A stretch of 12,384 nt of DNA from Methylomonas sp. (GCA_028688235.1 JAQTYP010000031.1:1671-14054), one strand, 5' to 3'. Counted from the stretch's first letter, positions 1 to 7,290 are shown. Numbers and translations are program-made. Notes: generated by a model not told the origin, from the letters alone.

Positions 1-717
1 TTCGGTCACGAACACATTTGCCGGCTTGAAATCGCTATGCACGATGTTTTTCTTGTGCGCATAAGCCAAGGCCTGCCCCATTTGCCGGATGATGGGCCAG
101 GCCTTCTCCAGCTGGATGCCGCCGGCGTCGCCGGCCTGCCTGATGATCCCGGTCAGAGGTCTGCCTACCAGATATTCCATGGACATGAATACCTTATCGC
201 CGTCTCTGTCGAAATCGTATACCGTGATGATATTGGGATGCGACAATTCCTGAGCCTTTTCGCATTCGCGCTGCAGACCAGCAATCAGCGTCGGGTTACT
301 CGCCAGCGCCGGGTTCAACACCTTGATTGCGACGTAGGGGTTTTTGGACCTTGCTTCGAGTTTACGGCTATCGACGGCCTTGAATACGACGCCCATGCCG
401 CCTTCACCCAATATCTCGACGATTTGAAACCGCCCTTTCAACAGCTCGCCAACACCAAGACGAGGCGTTGTTTGCTGGGATTCAGCGGACTGGCCGGACG
501 CTGGGGTCGAGGACAAGAGCGATTCACTCGATGCCGACAGCGTGGCGTCCGGCGTGGAGGTCACGACGGCATGATCGCTATCCGTTGCCAAGGGGAACTC
601 GACAGCCGAAGTGTCTTGCGCCGTGGACCGCACTTGTTGCGACGAGCTCGAGTAGATGGAATCGGGTAAGCGGGTCTTGCCGCCAGCCTGTACGCGGGTT
701 TGGTCTTCGTCCGTCAC
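1..717 (-). CDS. Serine/threonine protein kinase, N-terminal part (gene continues past the left edge)
   Basis: This Hanks-type kinase would transfer phosphate from ATP to Ser/Thr of envelope or cytosolic targets. The first 239 codons are visible. Residues 1-95 are a Ser/Thr-rich, probably disordered leader containing two similar motifs, QTRV (6-9) and KTRL (14-17). The kinase domain begins near residue 96, with the glycine-rich loop GEGGMGVVF (104-112), the ATP-anchoring lysine in VAIK (Lys132), a likely helix-C glutamate (Glu151), HPNI (160-163), and the catalytic loop HSDFKPANVF (227-236). The catalytic Asp229 is present, but the usual Arg of HRD is Ser228, so this is a non-RD kinase. The start is taken as GTG at 717, because an in-frame TAG lies four codons upstream and no ATG occurs before the kinase domain. 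No good Shine-Dalgarno precedes it. The gene follows the OmpA-family gene by 50 bases, so co-transcription is likely. The family call is firm; the exact start is not. Confidence 0.9.
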   Translation of the reverse strand, partial: MTDEDQTRVQAGGKTRLPDSIYSSSSQQVRSTAQDTSAVEFPLATDSDHAVVTSTPDATLSASSESLLSSTPASGQSAESQQTTPRLGVGELLKGRFQIVEILGEGGMGVVFKAVDSRKLEARSKNPYVAIKVLNPALASNPTLIAGLQRECEKAQELSHPNIITVYDFDRDGDKVFMSMEYLVGRPLTGIIRQAGDAGGIQLEKAWPIIRQMGQALAYAHKKNIVHSDFKPANVFVTE

Positions 718-729
718 AAAGAAATAGTT

Positions 730-771
730 CTACTGTCGAAAAAAGTCGTCATAATCCAGCATTCCATTCAT
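730..771 (-). other. Possible 13-codon leader ORF between the OmpA-family gene and the kinase
   Basis: An ATG at 771-769 overlaps the TGA stop of the OmpA-family gene (ATGA arrangement) and has an AGG eight bases upstream. It opens 13 codons (MNGMLDYDDFFRQ) that end in TAG at 732-730. The kinase GTG lies 12 bases further on in the same frame. Two readings are possible: a coupled leader peptide that delivers ribosomes to the SD-less kinase start, or an older, longer kinase start interrupted by an amber codon. Chance cannot be excluded for such a short ORF. Confidence 0.35.
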
Positions 772-1346
772 TGACTCAACCTGACGATACGAACGCGGCG
801 ATTAGCTTCGCTGGCGGGATTGGCCTTATCGGCCAGCTCGTTTTTTCCCTTGCCGACGATTTCGATGGAAACGCCGGCAAGGCCGTATTGTTCAGTCAGA
901 TAAGCCTTGACCGCCTCGGCCCTGCGTCTGGATAAATTCAGATTATATTCGTCGCCGCCTATCACATCGGTATGCCCTTCTATTCTGAAATTCATGCCTT
1001 TCAAATCATCGGAAGCCAGCGCCATACCAACCGGACCCAATTGCCGTTTGGCTTCGGCCGTCAACGTGTCCGAGTTGTAATCGAACAGCACTTCCAACGA
1101 TATGGCCTTTTCTTCCATGACGGGGGTAACGGGTTTAGCTTTAGGCGCCGATTTACCGCTGTCGATGATGTTCAGGCCTCGAGTTCTGATCCCCGGAGAG
1201 CTATCGCTTCCACCTGACTTGAACAACTCGATGATTTTTTGTTCGCTGGGCGTGCCTTTACCGAAATTTTCCTCTTCGGCACAGGCAATCGACAGCCCCA
1301 GGAACGAAGATACCATGATCAAACCCAATTGTTGCTGAACTCTCAT
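768..1346 (-). CDS. Exported OmpA-family peptidoglycan-binding protein
   Basis: The 192-residue protein has a signal sequence (residues 1-23) ending in SIACA before an acidic EEE. Either signal peptidase I cleavage after ACA or lipidation of Cys22 is possible, but the lipobox is poor (Ser at -3), so I favour a soluble periplasmic form. Residues 24-75 are a flexible linker. Residues 80-190 form an OmpA C-terminal domain: LEVLFDYNSDTL, then EGHTD (Asp127, the expected diaminopimelate-binding acid), NLNLSRRRAEAV (135-145), GKGK and NRRV (182-185). No transmembrane barrel is present. The start at 1346 is chosen over the upstream in-frame ATG at 1397 because GGAGG lies five bases before it and it places the signal peptide at the N-terminus. 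The gene lies downstream of the caspase-like gene and overlaps the ATG of the possible leader ORF before the kinase. It probably tethers an envelope complex to murein. Confidence 0.88.
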   Translation of the reverse strand: MRVQQQLGLIMVSSFLGLSIACAEEENFGKGTPSEQKIIELFKSGGSDSSPGIRTRGLNIIDSGKSAPKAKPVTPVMEEKAISLEVLFDYNSDTLTAEAKRQLGPVGMALASDDLKGMNFRIEGHTDVIGGDEYNLNLSRRRAEAVKAYLTEQYGLAGVSIEIVGKGKNELADKANPASEANRRVRIVRLSQ

Positions 1347-1471
1347 ATCCACCTCCAATATCCCCCTCTCTGTTCTAAAAAACGGCTGATGTCCCAAAAG
1401 CGCGGGGGTATCGCTCTTTGTAGGTCAATAATGATTTTCGTGTCTTAACTGAGCAAACAGCGGTTTGGTTT

Positions 1472-1500
1472 AAAAAATTCGCAGGCAAACAGCCTTTGCC
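1472..1500 (-). terminator. Candidate intrinsic terminator after the caspase-like gene
   Basis: On the minus strand, a perfect 6-bp stem GGCAAA/TTTGCC with a 5-base loop is followed, seven bases later, by six T residues. It lies about 60 bases beyond the stop of the caspase-like gene and before the OmpA-family gene. The T-run is offset from the stem, so efficiency is probably low to moderate. If it works, the OmpA-family gene needs its own promoter in 1357-1470. I see no convincing promoter boxes there. Confidence 0.45.
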
Positions 1501-1556
1501 GGAACGCCGATAGAAAACCGATCTACAAAATAGGGCCGTTACTTATAACCCAAAAT

Positions 1557-3905
1557 TCACCGCGCCAACAACACAAAATCGTCTCCTATCGTAAAGGCGG
1601 ACGGCTCCTGCGACGCCTGTGCATATTTTTTGGAAAATTCCGGAATAGTATTCGTAGAATAATTAACCAACTCGTGAGCACTGATTCTTTGATCGCGAGG
1701 CGACAAGTCGGCGGCGCCCTGCAGGCCGTTATTCGTCACATAGGTAAAAAGCCCGTGCCCCAACTCCGCCAATTCCATCGCTTCCTGATCCTGGCGGGTT
1801 GCCGTCAATACCACGACGCCAACCGACTTGCTCAATGCCCGGCTAAAATGGCGCTGAGAATTCTGCAAGTTTCTTAATGCGCCGATGCCGGCACCGGAAT
1901 AACAGGAATCTATCATCACCAGTATCTTCTGCGCGGGAATTTTAGCCAACAAGCTTTGGATTTGTTTGGCCGAAACCCCTACGCTAGGAATATAGGATTC
2001 ACTGATAGGCAGACGCGTTTCATGCGGAAGAAAATACCATTCTCCCTGCATCGCAATACCGTGACCGGCCAGATAAACGACCAACACATCATTCAGCGAG
2101 TCATCGGCGATGTTCGCCAATTTTTCGGTGATGGCGGATTTGGTTGCCTGCTGATCCAATAAGTTTTGAATCGATGCCTCTCTGAACACGGCCTTGCTGT
2201 CTTTACTCAGGGTGGCTTCGATGGCCTTGGCATCGGCGACGCTGTATGCAAGATTTAATTTGGCATCGGAATACTGGTCTATACCTATGGCCAGTACGCG
2301 CAAATTCGTCGGCGCAGCCGCCCCAAGCGCCTGAACCGTCTTTTGCTCGGGCAGACTGTCTATGCCCATGCGATTAGCCGCCAGCACCTTGAACTTATTG
2401 GCACCGGCCGATGCGACGACCTTATAGCTAATTTTACTATGCAATACGCCGTTTACTTCGGATTCACTACTATCGTCCAGCTGGGTTTTGTCGACAATTT
2501 TGCCGTTGTGGTACAACCGGTGATCACCTATGCCGCCGCCGGCATCGACGATTTCGAAGGAAACCTCCAGTTCTTCTCCCGGCTCTCCGTTAGCCGGTAC
2601 CGTCAATGCCACTCCCGGAGGTAACGTGATGCCTTCCTGCACTTTGTGCGGCTGCTGATTGATAAAAGGGTCTTGGTGCAAATGCGTGGCCATGACCCCC
2701 GGCTCATAGTAATTGGCCGAAAAATTATCGAGGGGGATATCCTGGTTTGCGGCCATCCACGACACATTCGGCATGCCGCCTTCCGAGCTATCGAAACGCC
2801 CGGCGTTATCGACCACGGTCCAACCGCTATCGGTCGATATCAATTTCATCAACTCGCTTGCCAACGCGGTATCCCAGACATGCAATACGCCTTTGGGATC
2901 GGCTCCGACCAATTGCTTTCCCTGATTGATAAATTGCAGATGCGAAATGCGTTCCACGGTCGAAATCAGTTTCGCCGGCGACAGGTCGTTCAGATTGAGC
3001 AATTGGATCTGACTGGCATTGGATACGGCCAGCAGATTGACCTGAAAACTCACCGCTGCCGCGACGATTTCCCCACCGCCGTCGACTTTTTTGCTCAGCC
3101 GGACGCGGTTTCCCGGTTGTTCCAGCCATTGCAAACTGCCGCCGTTATCCAGATAGATAAGTTCATGGCTAGCACTTTCCCAAAAGCCGATGCCTTCACC
3201 GGCCTGTTTCGGCAAAGACGCGCTTTTTCGGGATTTTTGCCAATCCCAGGTTTCGACGAAACCGCCCTCGCCGGCTATGACCAATGCCTGATCGGCATCG
3301 GTAAAGGAAATCCGCCGCAATTCATTGTCATGACGGGTATTCAAGCGGGCCGTCTGGCTAAAATCCTTTAAGCCCCAAATGATTATCGTCCCATCGCTGA
3401 AGGCGGCAGCGAGCTTGCTATCGTCTGCCGAAATCGAAAGCGCCACGACTTCTTCGCCGCCTGGCCCCGCCAATTCCGTGACAGGTTTGGCTGTCAATAT
3501 ATCGAACGCATAGACTCGGCCGTCAGTGGCACCGGCATAAACGACGCCGGCAGAGGAACTGGAAACCACCTTGGCATAGCGTCTGCCGTCACCGCGAATC
3601 ACCGGCCGTTGCACCCCTAATTTGGAATCCCAAATTCTGATCGTGCCGTCCAGATGCAAAAGATTGTAGTAGCGTTCATCGCTACTCAAACTGAAGTCCT
3701 TGACCTCGCCGGATTCGTTACGAATCTTCAACATGGGAATCAACAAGTTATCAGCCAGATTCTTCGAAATACCGGAACTGACCTGGCGCGAAACCTGATC
3801 CTGAATTTGTTTGGAAATAAAACTGTCTATGCCTTGCGCCTGACTCAATTCCGGCAAGCATGGCAGAACCGCCACCAACGCGAACTTTAAACCGGTAATT
3901 TTCAT
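1557..3905 (-). CDS. Exported WD40-like/caspase-like (peptidase C14) protein
   Basis: The protein is 782 residues. Residues 1-23 form a signal peptide, with probable cleavage at SQA/QG. Residues 26-58 form a helix with a hydrophobic residue every fourth position (Ile26, 30, 34, Val38, 42, Ile46, Leu50, 54, Met58). Residues 65-350 are WD40-like repeats, recognisable by IRIWD, IIIWG, VETWD and LHVWD at blade ends. Residues 355-405 hold the segment GWTVVDNAGRFD that commonly links WD40 and caspase parts. Residues 430-525 look like a beta-sandwich. Residues 535-782 are a caspase/metacaspase fold with the catalytic pair His615 (LAGHG) and Cys668 (DSCYSG), both intact. GGAGG sits four bases before the ATG. 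A terminator lies just upstream of the RBS, so expression probably depends on read-through from the barrel gene. Bacterial caspase homologues are usually cytosolic, so periplasmic export is notable. The substrate is unknown. The domain call is firm; the function is not. Confidence 0.9.
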   Translation of the reverse strand: MKITGLKFALVAVLPCLPELSQAQGIDSFISKQIQDQVSRQVSSGISKNLADNLLIPMLKIRNESGEVKDFSLSSDERYYNLLHLDGTIRIWDSKLGVQRPVIRGDGRRYAKVVSSSSAGVVYAGATDGRVYAFDILTAKPVTELAGPGGEEVVALSISADDSKLAAAFSDGTIIIWGLKDFSQTARLNTRHDNELRRISFTDADQALVIAGEGGFVETWDWQKSRKSASLPKQAGEGIGFWESASHELIYLDNGGSLQWLEQPGNRVRLSKKVDGGGEIVAAAVSFQVNLLAVSNASQIQLLNLNDLSPAKLISTVERISHLQFINQGKQLVGADPKGVLHVWDTALASELMKLISTDSGWTVVDNAGRFDSSEGGMPNVSWMAANQDIPLDNFSANYYEPGVMATHLHQDPFINQQPHKVQEGITLPPGVALTVPANGEPGEELEVSFEIVDAGGGIGDHRLYHNGKIVDKTQLDDSSESEVNGVLHSKISYKVVASAGANKFKVLAANRMGIDSLPEQKTVQALGAAAPTNLRVLAIGIDQYSDAKLNLAYSVADAKAIEATLSKDSKAVFREASIQNLLDQQATKSAITEKLANIADDSLNDVLVVYLAGHGIAMQGEWYFLPHETRLPISESYIPSVGVSAKQIQSLLAKIPAQKILVMIDSCYSGAGIGALRNLQNSQRHFSRALSKSVGVVVLTATRQDQEAMELAELGHGLFTYVTNNGLQGAADLSPRDQRISAHELVNYSTNTIPEFSKKYAQASQEPSAFTIGDDFVLLAR

Positions 3906-3920
3906 ACAACCTCCGAAAAC

Positions 3921-3954
3921 AAAAAAACCCGTTCCTTACGGTAACGGGTTTTTT
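3921..3954 (-). terminator. Strong intrinsic terminator between the barrel gene and the caspase-like gene
   Basis: On the minus strand, A6 is followed by CCCGTT, a bulged A, CC, a GTAA loop (GNRA type), GG, AACGGG and then T7. The A-run and T-run flank the stem symmetrically, so it could also act on the plus strand. It ends only six bases before the Shine-Dalgarno sequence of the caspase-like gene. Transcripts from the barrel gene should mostly stop here, leaving the caspase-like gene to a minority of read-through transcripts. Confidence 0.85.
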
Positions 3955-3983
3955 GGATTTAACCAGAAATTCGATTACACCGA

Positions 3984-4991
3984 CTATTCCAGTGCCAAGC
4001 GAGCCGTCAGCGCCACAGTGGTCAAATCGATGTCTTCGTTGGTCAAATCCGTCTGAACCTTGGTGCCGAAGCTGAGCTTATCATTGACCGAATAATCGAA
4101 GCCGGCGCTGTAGTAGAAAACGCCATCGGCGAGATTCTGATTTTTTGACGGATTGTTATACTCGTATAACACGCCGGTGTAAGTTCTCAGGCCGTTCTTG
4201 AAGGCGTAGCCAATTTCAGAATCTACCAGATAAGTCCAACTGTCGGAATTTTGACGTTCAATCCCGCCTCCGACAAAGGATGGATCAACCTTATTATGCC
4301 CATGTTGATAACGAATACCGACCTTACCCTTCACGAACCATTGCTCCATCACATGCAAGCCATTCATATCAACCTCTGTTTGATACGCATCCGACTCGCT
4401 TTCGGGGATAGCCGCTAACGCATTCCTGCTGTTGTTGTTGGAATAGGTATAACCGGACATAGCCGACAAGAAGAAATTTTTATTGAATACGTAGGCCGCG
4501 TAGGGAGTGATGCCTACCGAGTGAACCGAACCGTAAGTATTTACGTCCCCTACAGAGGCGGGATAAATATCGGACACTGTACCGGCATAGGTCAATGTTG
4601 CACCGAAATAAAAGTCTCCTATACGCTTATCGATACCCGAAGTGGTTTGATAGATATCGACATCGAATTTACTACCCAGATTGGCGTCGTCACTGATTCT
4701 GGACCAGGAAAAAGAAGACCATACAGAATCCGGCATCAACGAATTACCGTCTGCCGAAGCGCCGCCGAGTTTTTTGACCATGGGACCGGCGAAGCTGGCA
4801 TCGATATCGCTTACAATCCGGCGAGTGATATTGTCGCTGATTTGTCTTGAAATTTGTCGTGCGCGCTGATCTGAAATTATTTCTTCCACCCCTCCCCCTT
4901 CGCCACAACAACTTGCCGAAGCAAAGCCACTGACTGCCAAACCAACGATGCCAAAAGACATCAGAATTCGAGTGTTTTTTATTTTACGCAT
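3984..4991 (-). CDS. Outer-membrane beta-barrel protein, autotransporter-barrel-like, without passenger
   Basis: The protein is 335 residues. Residues 1-27 look like a signal peptide (MRKIKNTR, a hydrophobic core, then cleavage near ASA/S), followed by Cys28-Cys29 and a Gly-rich stretch. Residues 47-71 form a helix with hydrophobic residues every four positions (Ile47, 51, 55, 59, 63, Phe67, Met71), matching the mature N-terminus of the neighbouring caspase-like protein. From about residue 90 onward the sequence shows alternating polar/hydrophobic beta-strands with aromatic girdle residues (FYFGATLTYAG, GITPYAAYVF, FFLSAMSGYTY, VKGKVGIRYQHG, FYYSAGFDYSV), typical of an 8- to 12-strand barrel. 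The protein ends in RLALE rather than the usual terminal Phe/Trp. No passenger domain is present. GGGA lies eight bases before the start, and the nearer AGG is too close to the ATG. It is first in the leftward cluster. The barrel is inferred from the strand pattern; its ligand or cargo is unknown. Confidence 0.75.
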   Translation of the reverse strand: MRKIKNTRILMSFGIVGLAVSGFASASCCGEGGGVEEIISDQRARQISRQISDNITRRIVSDIDASFAGPMVKKLGGASADGNSLMPDSVWSSFSWSRISDDANLGSKFDVDIYQTTSGIDKRIGDFYFGATLTYAGTVSDIYPASVGDVNTYGSVHSVGITPYAAYVFNKNFFLSAMSGYTYSNNNSRNALAAIPESESDAYQTEVDMNGLHVMEQWFVKGKVGIRYQHGHNKVDPSFVGGGIERQNSDSWTYLVDSEIGYAFKNGLRTYTGVLYEYNNPSKNQNLADGVFYYSAGFDYSVNDKLSFGTKVQTDLTNEDIDLTTVALTARLALE

Positions 4992-5048
4992 ACCTGTTTC
5001 CCATAACTGACTTAAACTTCAAATGCTCTAAGCAAAAGATTCCGCGTC

Positions 5049-5089
5049 CATACCATGATTCTTCCTAATTGACAGAATTCAGTGGTATG
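5049..5089. promoter_or_regulatory. Imperfect inverted repeat in the divergent intergenic region
   Basis: The arms CATACCATGATTC (5049-5061) and GAATTCAGTGGTATG (5075-5089) pair over 13 base pairs with two single-base bulges around a 13-base loop. The outer 7 bp are perfect. The repeat lies between the barrel gene (minus) and the hydrolase gene (plus), about 58 bases before the barrel start. A perfect TTGACA (5069-5074) sits in the loop, although no matching -10 box is at a proper distance. It could be an operator or a hairpin in the barrel gene leader. Confidence 0.5.
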
Positions 5090-5101
5090 AATGCCCCATA
5101 A

Positions 5102-5118
5102 AACAACATTGTGTTGTT
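5102..5118. promoter_or_regulatory. 17-bp palindrome, candidate operator
   Basis: AACAACA and TGTTGTT form perfect 7-bp arms around TTG, 22 bases before the hydrolase ATG and in the same divergent region as the larger inverted repeat. The short spacer and perfect symmetry suit a dimeric regulator binding site, but no known consensus is recognised. Confidence 0.4.
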
Positions 5119-5139
5119 AGTCTAGTACATCTTCTAAAA

Positions 5140-5982
5140 ATGCTTAAATTATTTTTAACCCTAATGTCGATTCTCTCATGGGCAGCAACCCTCGGCTCTA
5201 CATTGCTGTTACAAGGATGCAGTACGCCTTCGGAAAAATTTATCAACACTGCAACGGAATTAGGATACAACTTAGAAGAAGTCGATGGTACGCCTTATAA
5301 ACACAAGCTTTTCGCCAATGCCCGAGCACTGGAAAACAAGGACATCGACAACCTGCATGTCTATCTGGACGGAGACGGCACGCCGTGGAAATTCAACACC
5401 CAAATCACCGACGATCCCACGCCGAGAAATCCCCTGATTTTGCAGCTGATGAAATTAGACCCTGCGCCGGCCATTTTATTGGGCCGCCCTTGCTACTACG
5501 GGCTCCGTTTGTCGCAACTGTGCAACAAGTCCTTATGGACATCGAATCGTTACTCCCATTCGGTGGTGAACAGCATGCGCACGGCACTGGAGCGCTGGAT
5601 GACGGCAAGAAGCGTCAAACACCTTACGCTGATAGGCTTTAGCGGCGGAGGCACACTGGCTACTCTACTGGCGTCAGACTTGGACAAATTGAAAACAGTG
5701 GTCACGATCGCCGCCAATTTAGACGTCAAAGCCTGGAGCGATCTTCATGGCTACCAGCCACCCACGGGCTCTTTAAATCCCATGACCGATGCCCACCTTC
5801 CGCCCCACGTCAGGCAAATCCATCTGGCAGGCCTCGAAGACGACAACGTGCCGGCCGGCATCGTAGAAACTTTTAGCCTCAGCCAGCAGAACGCGTTGTA
5901 TCTACCCCAAGCTCAAAACGATCATAGCTGTTGCTGGGAAATGATATGGCCCGATATTCTGAAAACTTATTTAGACCAATGA
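5140..5982 (+). CDS. Putative lipoprotein alpha/beta hydrolase
   Basis: The 280-residue protein has a lipoprotein signal with lipobox LQGC, so Cys27 should be lipidated and the protein anchored in the envelope. The body is an alpha/beta-hydrolase fold. A strand with YLDGDGTPW (75-83) sits where the oxyanion loop is expected. The nucleophile elbow is GFSGG (Ser168). The likely acid is among EDD (233-235) before NVP, and the likely catalytic His262 is in NDHSCCW. Cysteines 118, 128, 264 and 265 could form disulfides outside the cytoplasm. The substrate is not evident; an esterase or lipase-like activity on a cell-surface ester is a guess from the fold. The ATG at 5140 has no clear Shine-Dalgarno. 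The in-frame ATG at 5164 is less likely because it would remove the positively charged start of the signal. The gene is divergent from the barrel gene and its end is 15 bases from the end of the convergent transglycosylase gene. No terminator is visible in that gap. Confidence 0.8.
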   Translation: MLKLFLTLMSILSWAATLGSTLLLQGCSTPSEKFINTATELGYNLEEVDGTPYKHKLFANARALENKDIDNLHVYLDGDGTPWKFNTQITDDPTPRNPLILQLMKLDPAPAILLGRPCYYGLRLSQLCNKSLWTSNRYSHSVVNSMRTALERWMTARSVKHLTLIGFSGGGTLATLLASDLDKLKTVVTIAANLDVKAWSDLHGYQPPTGSLNPMTDAHLPPHVRQIHLAGLEDDNVPAGIVETFSLSQQNALYLPQAQNDHSCCWEMIWPDILKTYLDQ

Positions 5983-5997
5983 AAATCCGCCACTCGC

Positions 5998-7071
5998 CTA
6001 TTCGGCAGCCAGGTACTGGCCTGGATTAACCGGCATCTCGTACATGATGCCTTCCGGAAAATAACTTTCCGGATTCGTGGCTATCTCGCGGGCGGCCAGA
6101 AACTGGGCGTAATAATTGCGAGATGCAAACCCAAACGTCGGACCGTCGTATTCTTCGACGATGCGCACAAAATCGCTGCCCATACGATTTTGCGCCCGCT
6201 TCATGCCGCCTATACCGTGATTATAGGAAGTCAATGCCGCAGGCCAATCCCCGAGCTTGCCGTAAGCATAGCTCAGATAGCGGGCGGCACCGTATGCGGA
6301 AGCAAAAGGGTCGAGCCGCCTATCGATTTTATTATTACCCGGCATAAAGGTTTCTGCCGCCGCCTTGGTAAACTGCCACATGCCGATGGCCCCCGCCGAT
6401 GACCGTGCGGCAGGCTGGAACGACGACTCGACATGCGGCAGATAAGCCAGTTCTTCCGGCAAACCGGCATCGCGGAAAATTTTTCTGAATTGCAGATCAT
6501 AGCGCCCGCTGATTTCCATGCCCCGTTTGAAGCGTTCCTTCGTTCCACGCTGAGAGCGCACCCGATCACTGGCTCCTGGCAAAATCGTATTCAAAGGCCT
6601 GCCGCTGCTCTCCAGGTTAGCGATCAACCGCCTATCTTCGGCATTCAACTGGGCATTGAAACGCAATTTGTTTTCCAGGGTGGCCAATCTAGTCTTCCAG
6701 TAGTCTCGGCGTTCGTTCATCGCTTGTTTTTGTTCGACCGTCAGCCCTTCGGCCACATAGCCGGGCAAGGTCCAGACCTCGTAGACCACATCCATATAAC
6801 GGTCATCGTGATAAGCAACTTCCGAACGACGCCAAACCGCATAGGTCCTACGCCAAAAATTCACCGCCGGCTCCAATTCACCTGGCTTTGGGAATACACC
6901 GGCATAAGTCACTGGCGAATAACGTTTTATTGGTTTCTGGTCAACCGCCTGCCCGGAGACATTCGCTCGATAGGCGCTAGTTTTGTCGGGTTTAACGGCG
7001 GTATTCGTACTGCAGGCATTAAGAAGCAGCACGAAGGACAGGAATGAAATTCTAGGAATCAGGCGATGCAT
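5998..7071 (-). CDS. Membrane-bound lytic murein transglycosylase (GH23, MltD-like), lipoprotein
   Basis: This enzyme would cleave the MurNAc-GlcNAc bond of peptidoglycan, leaving 1,6-anhydro ends. The 357-residue protein begins with a lipoprotein signal and lipobox LNAC (Cys20). Residues 60-190 are a charged, helical region of unknown role. The SLT domain spans about 190-335. Catalytic Glu215 lies in LPHVESSF, followed by GAIGMWQF (227-234), RLDPFASAYGAARYL and AALTSYNHG (278-286), all hallmark motifs of family 23 transglycosylases. No LysM repeats follow, unlike E. coli MltD, which has them after its catalytic domain; the protein ends soon after the SLT domain. The gene converges with the lipoprotein hydrolase with no terminator between them. 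The ATG at 7071 gives a normal signal peptide, although its Shine-Dalgarno is weak. Confidence 0.9.
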   Translation of the reverse strand: MHRLIPRISFLSFVLLLNACSTNTAVKPDKTSAYRANVSGQAVDQKPIKRYSPVTYAGVFPKPGELEPAVNFWRRTYAVWRRSEVAYHDDRYMDVVYEVWTLPGYVAEGLTVEQKQAMNERRDYWKTRLATLENKLRFNAQLNAEDRRLIANLESSGRPLNTILPGASDRVRSQRGTKERFKRGMEISGRYDLQFRKIFRDAGLPEELAYLPHVESSFQPAARSSAGAIGMWQFTKAAAETFMPGNNKIDRRLDPFASAYGAARYLSYAYGKLGDWPAALTSYNHGIGGMKRAQNRMGSDFVRIVEEYDGPTFGFASRNYYAQFLAAREIATNPESYFPEGIMYEMPVNPGQYLAAE

Positions 7072-7290
7072 CGTGTTTTTTGCTCTGAGTTGATGTAAAA
7101 GTATTGTTCGGCCAACACATGCTCCAACATTGAAGCAACGAACTCACCGTTAGAATGATAGCGACCATTTCCTCATCAATCCGGAAACAACTATGAACCA
7201 AATCACAGTTTCACGCAATAACTAGACGTCGAAGTGGCTGCAAGCTGAGTTTTCTCCATAAGGGATAGGGGAGAAACAAGTTCGACGAGG

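Noticed and set aside
37..669. Plus-strand 210-codon ORF at the left edge
   Set aside because: It is antisense to the kinase, whose G-loop, VAIK and catalytic-loop motifs are clear. The ORF has low-complexity shadow composition and no recognisable domain.
2646..3371. Plus-strand 241-codon ORF inside the caspase-like gene
   Set aside because: It lies opposite the WD40-like part of a well-supported gene and shows no family motifs, consistent with a chance antisense frame.
5069..5074. Perfect TTGACA as the -35 box of a hydrolase promoter
   Set aside because: No -10-like hexamer lies 16-18 bases downstream. The nearest candidates are spaced 11 and 22 bases away.
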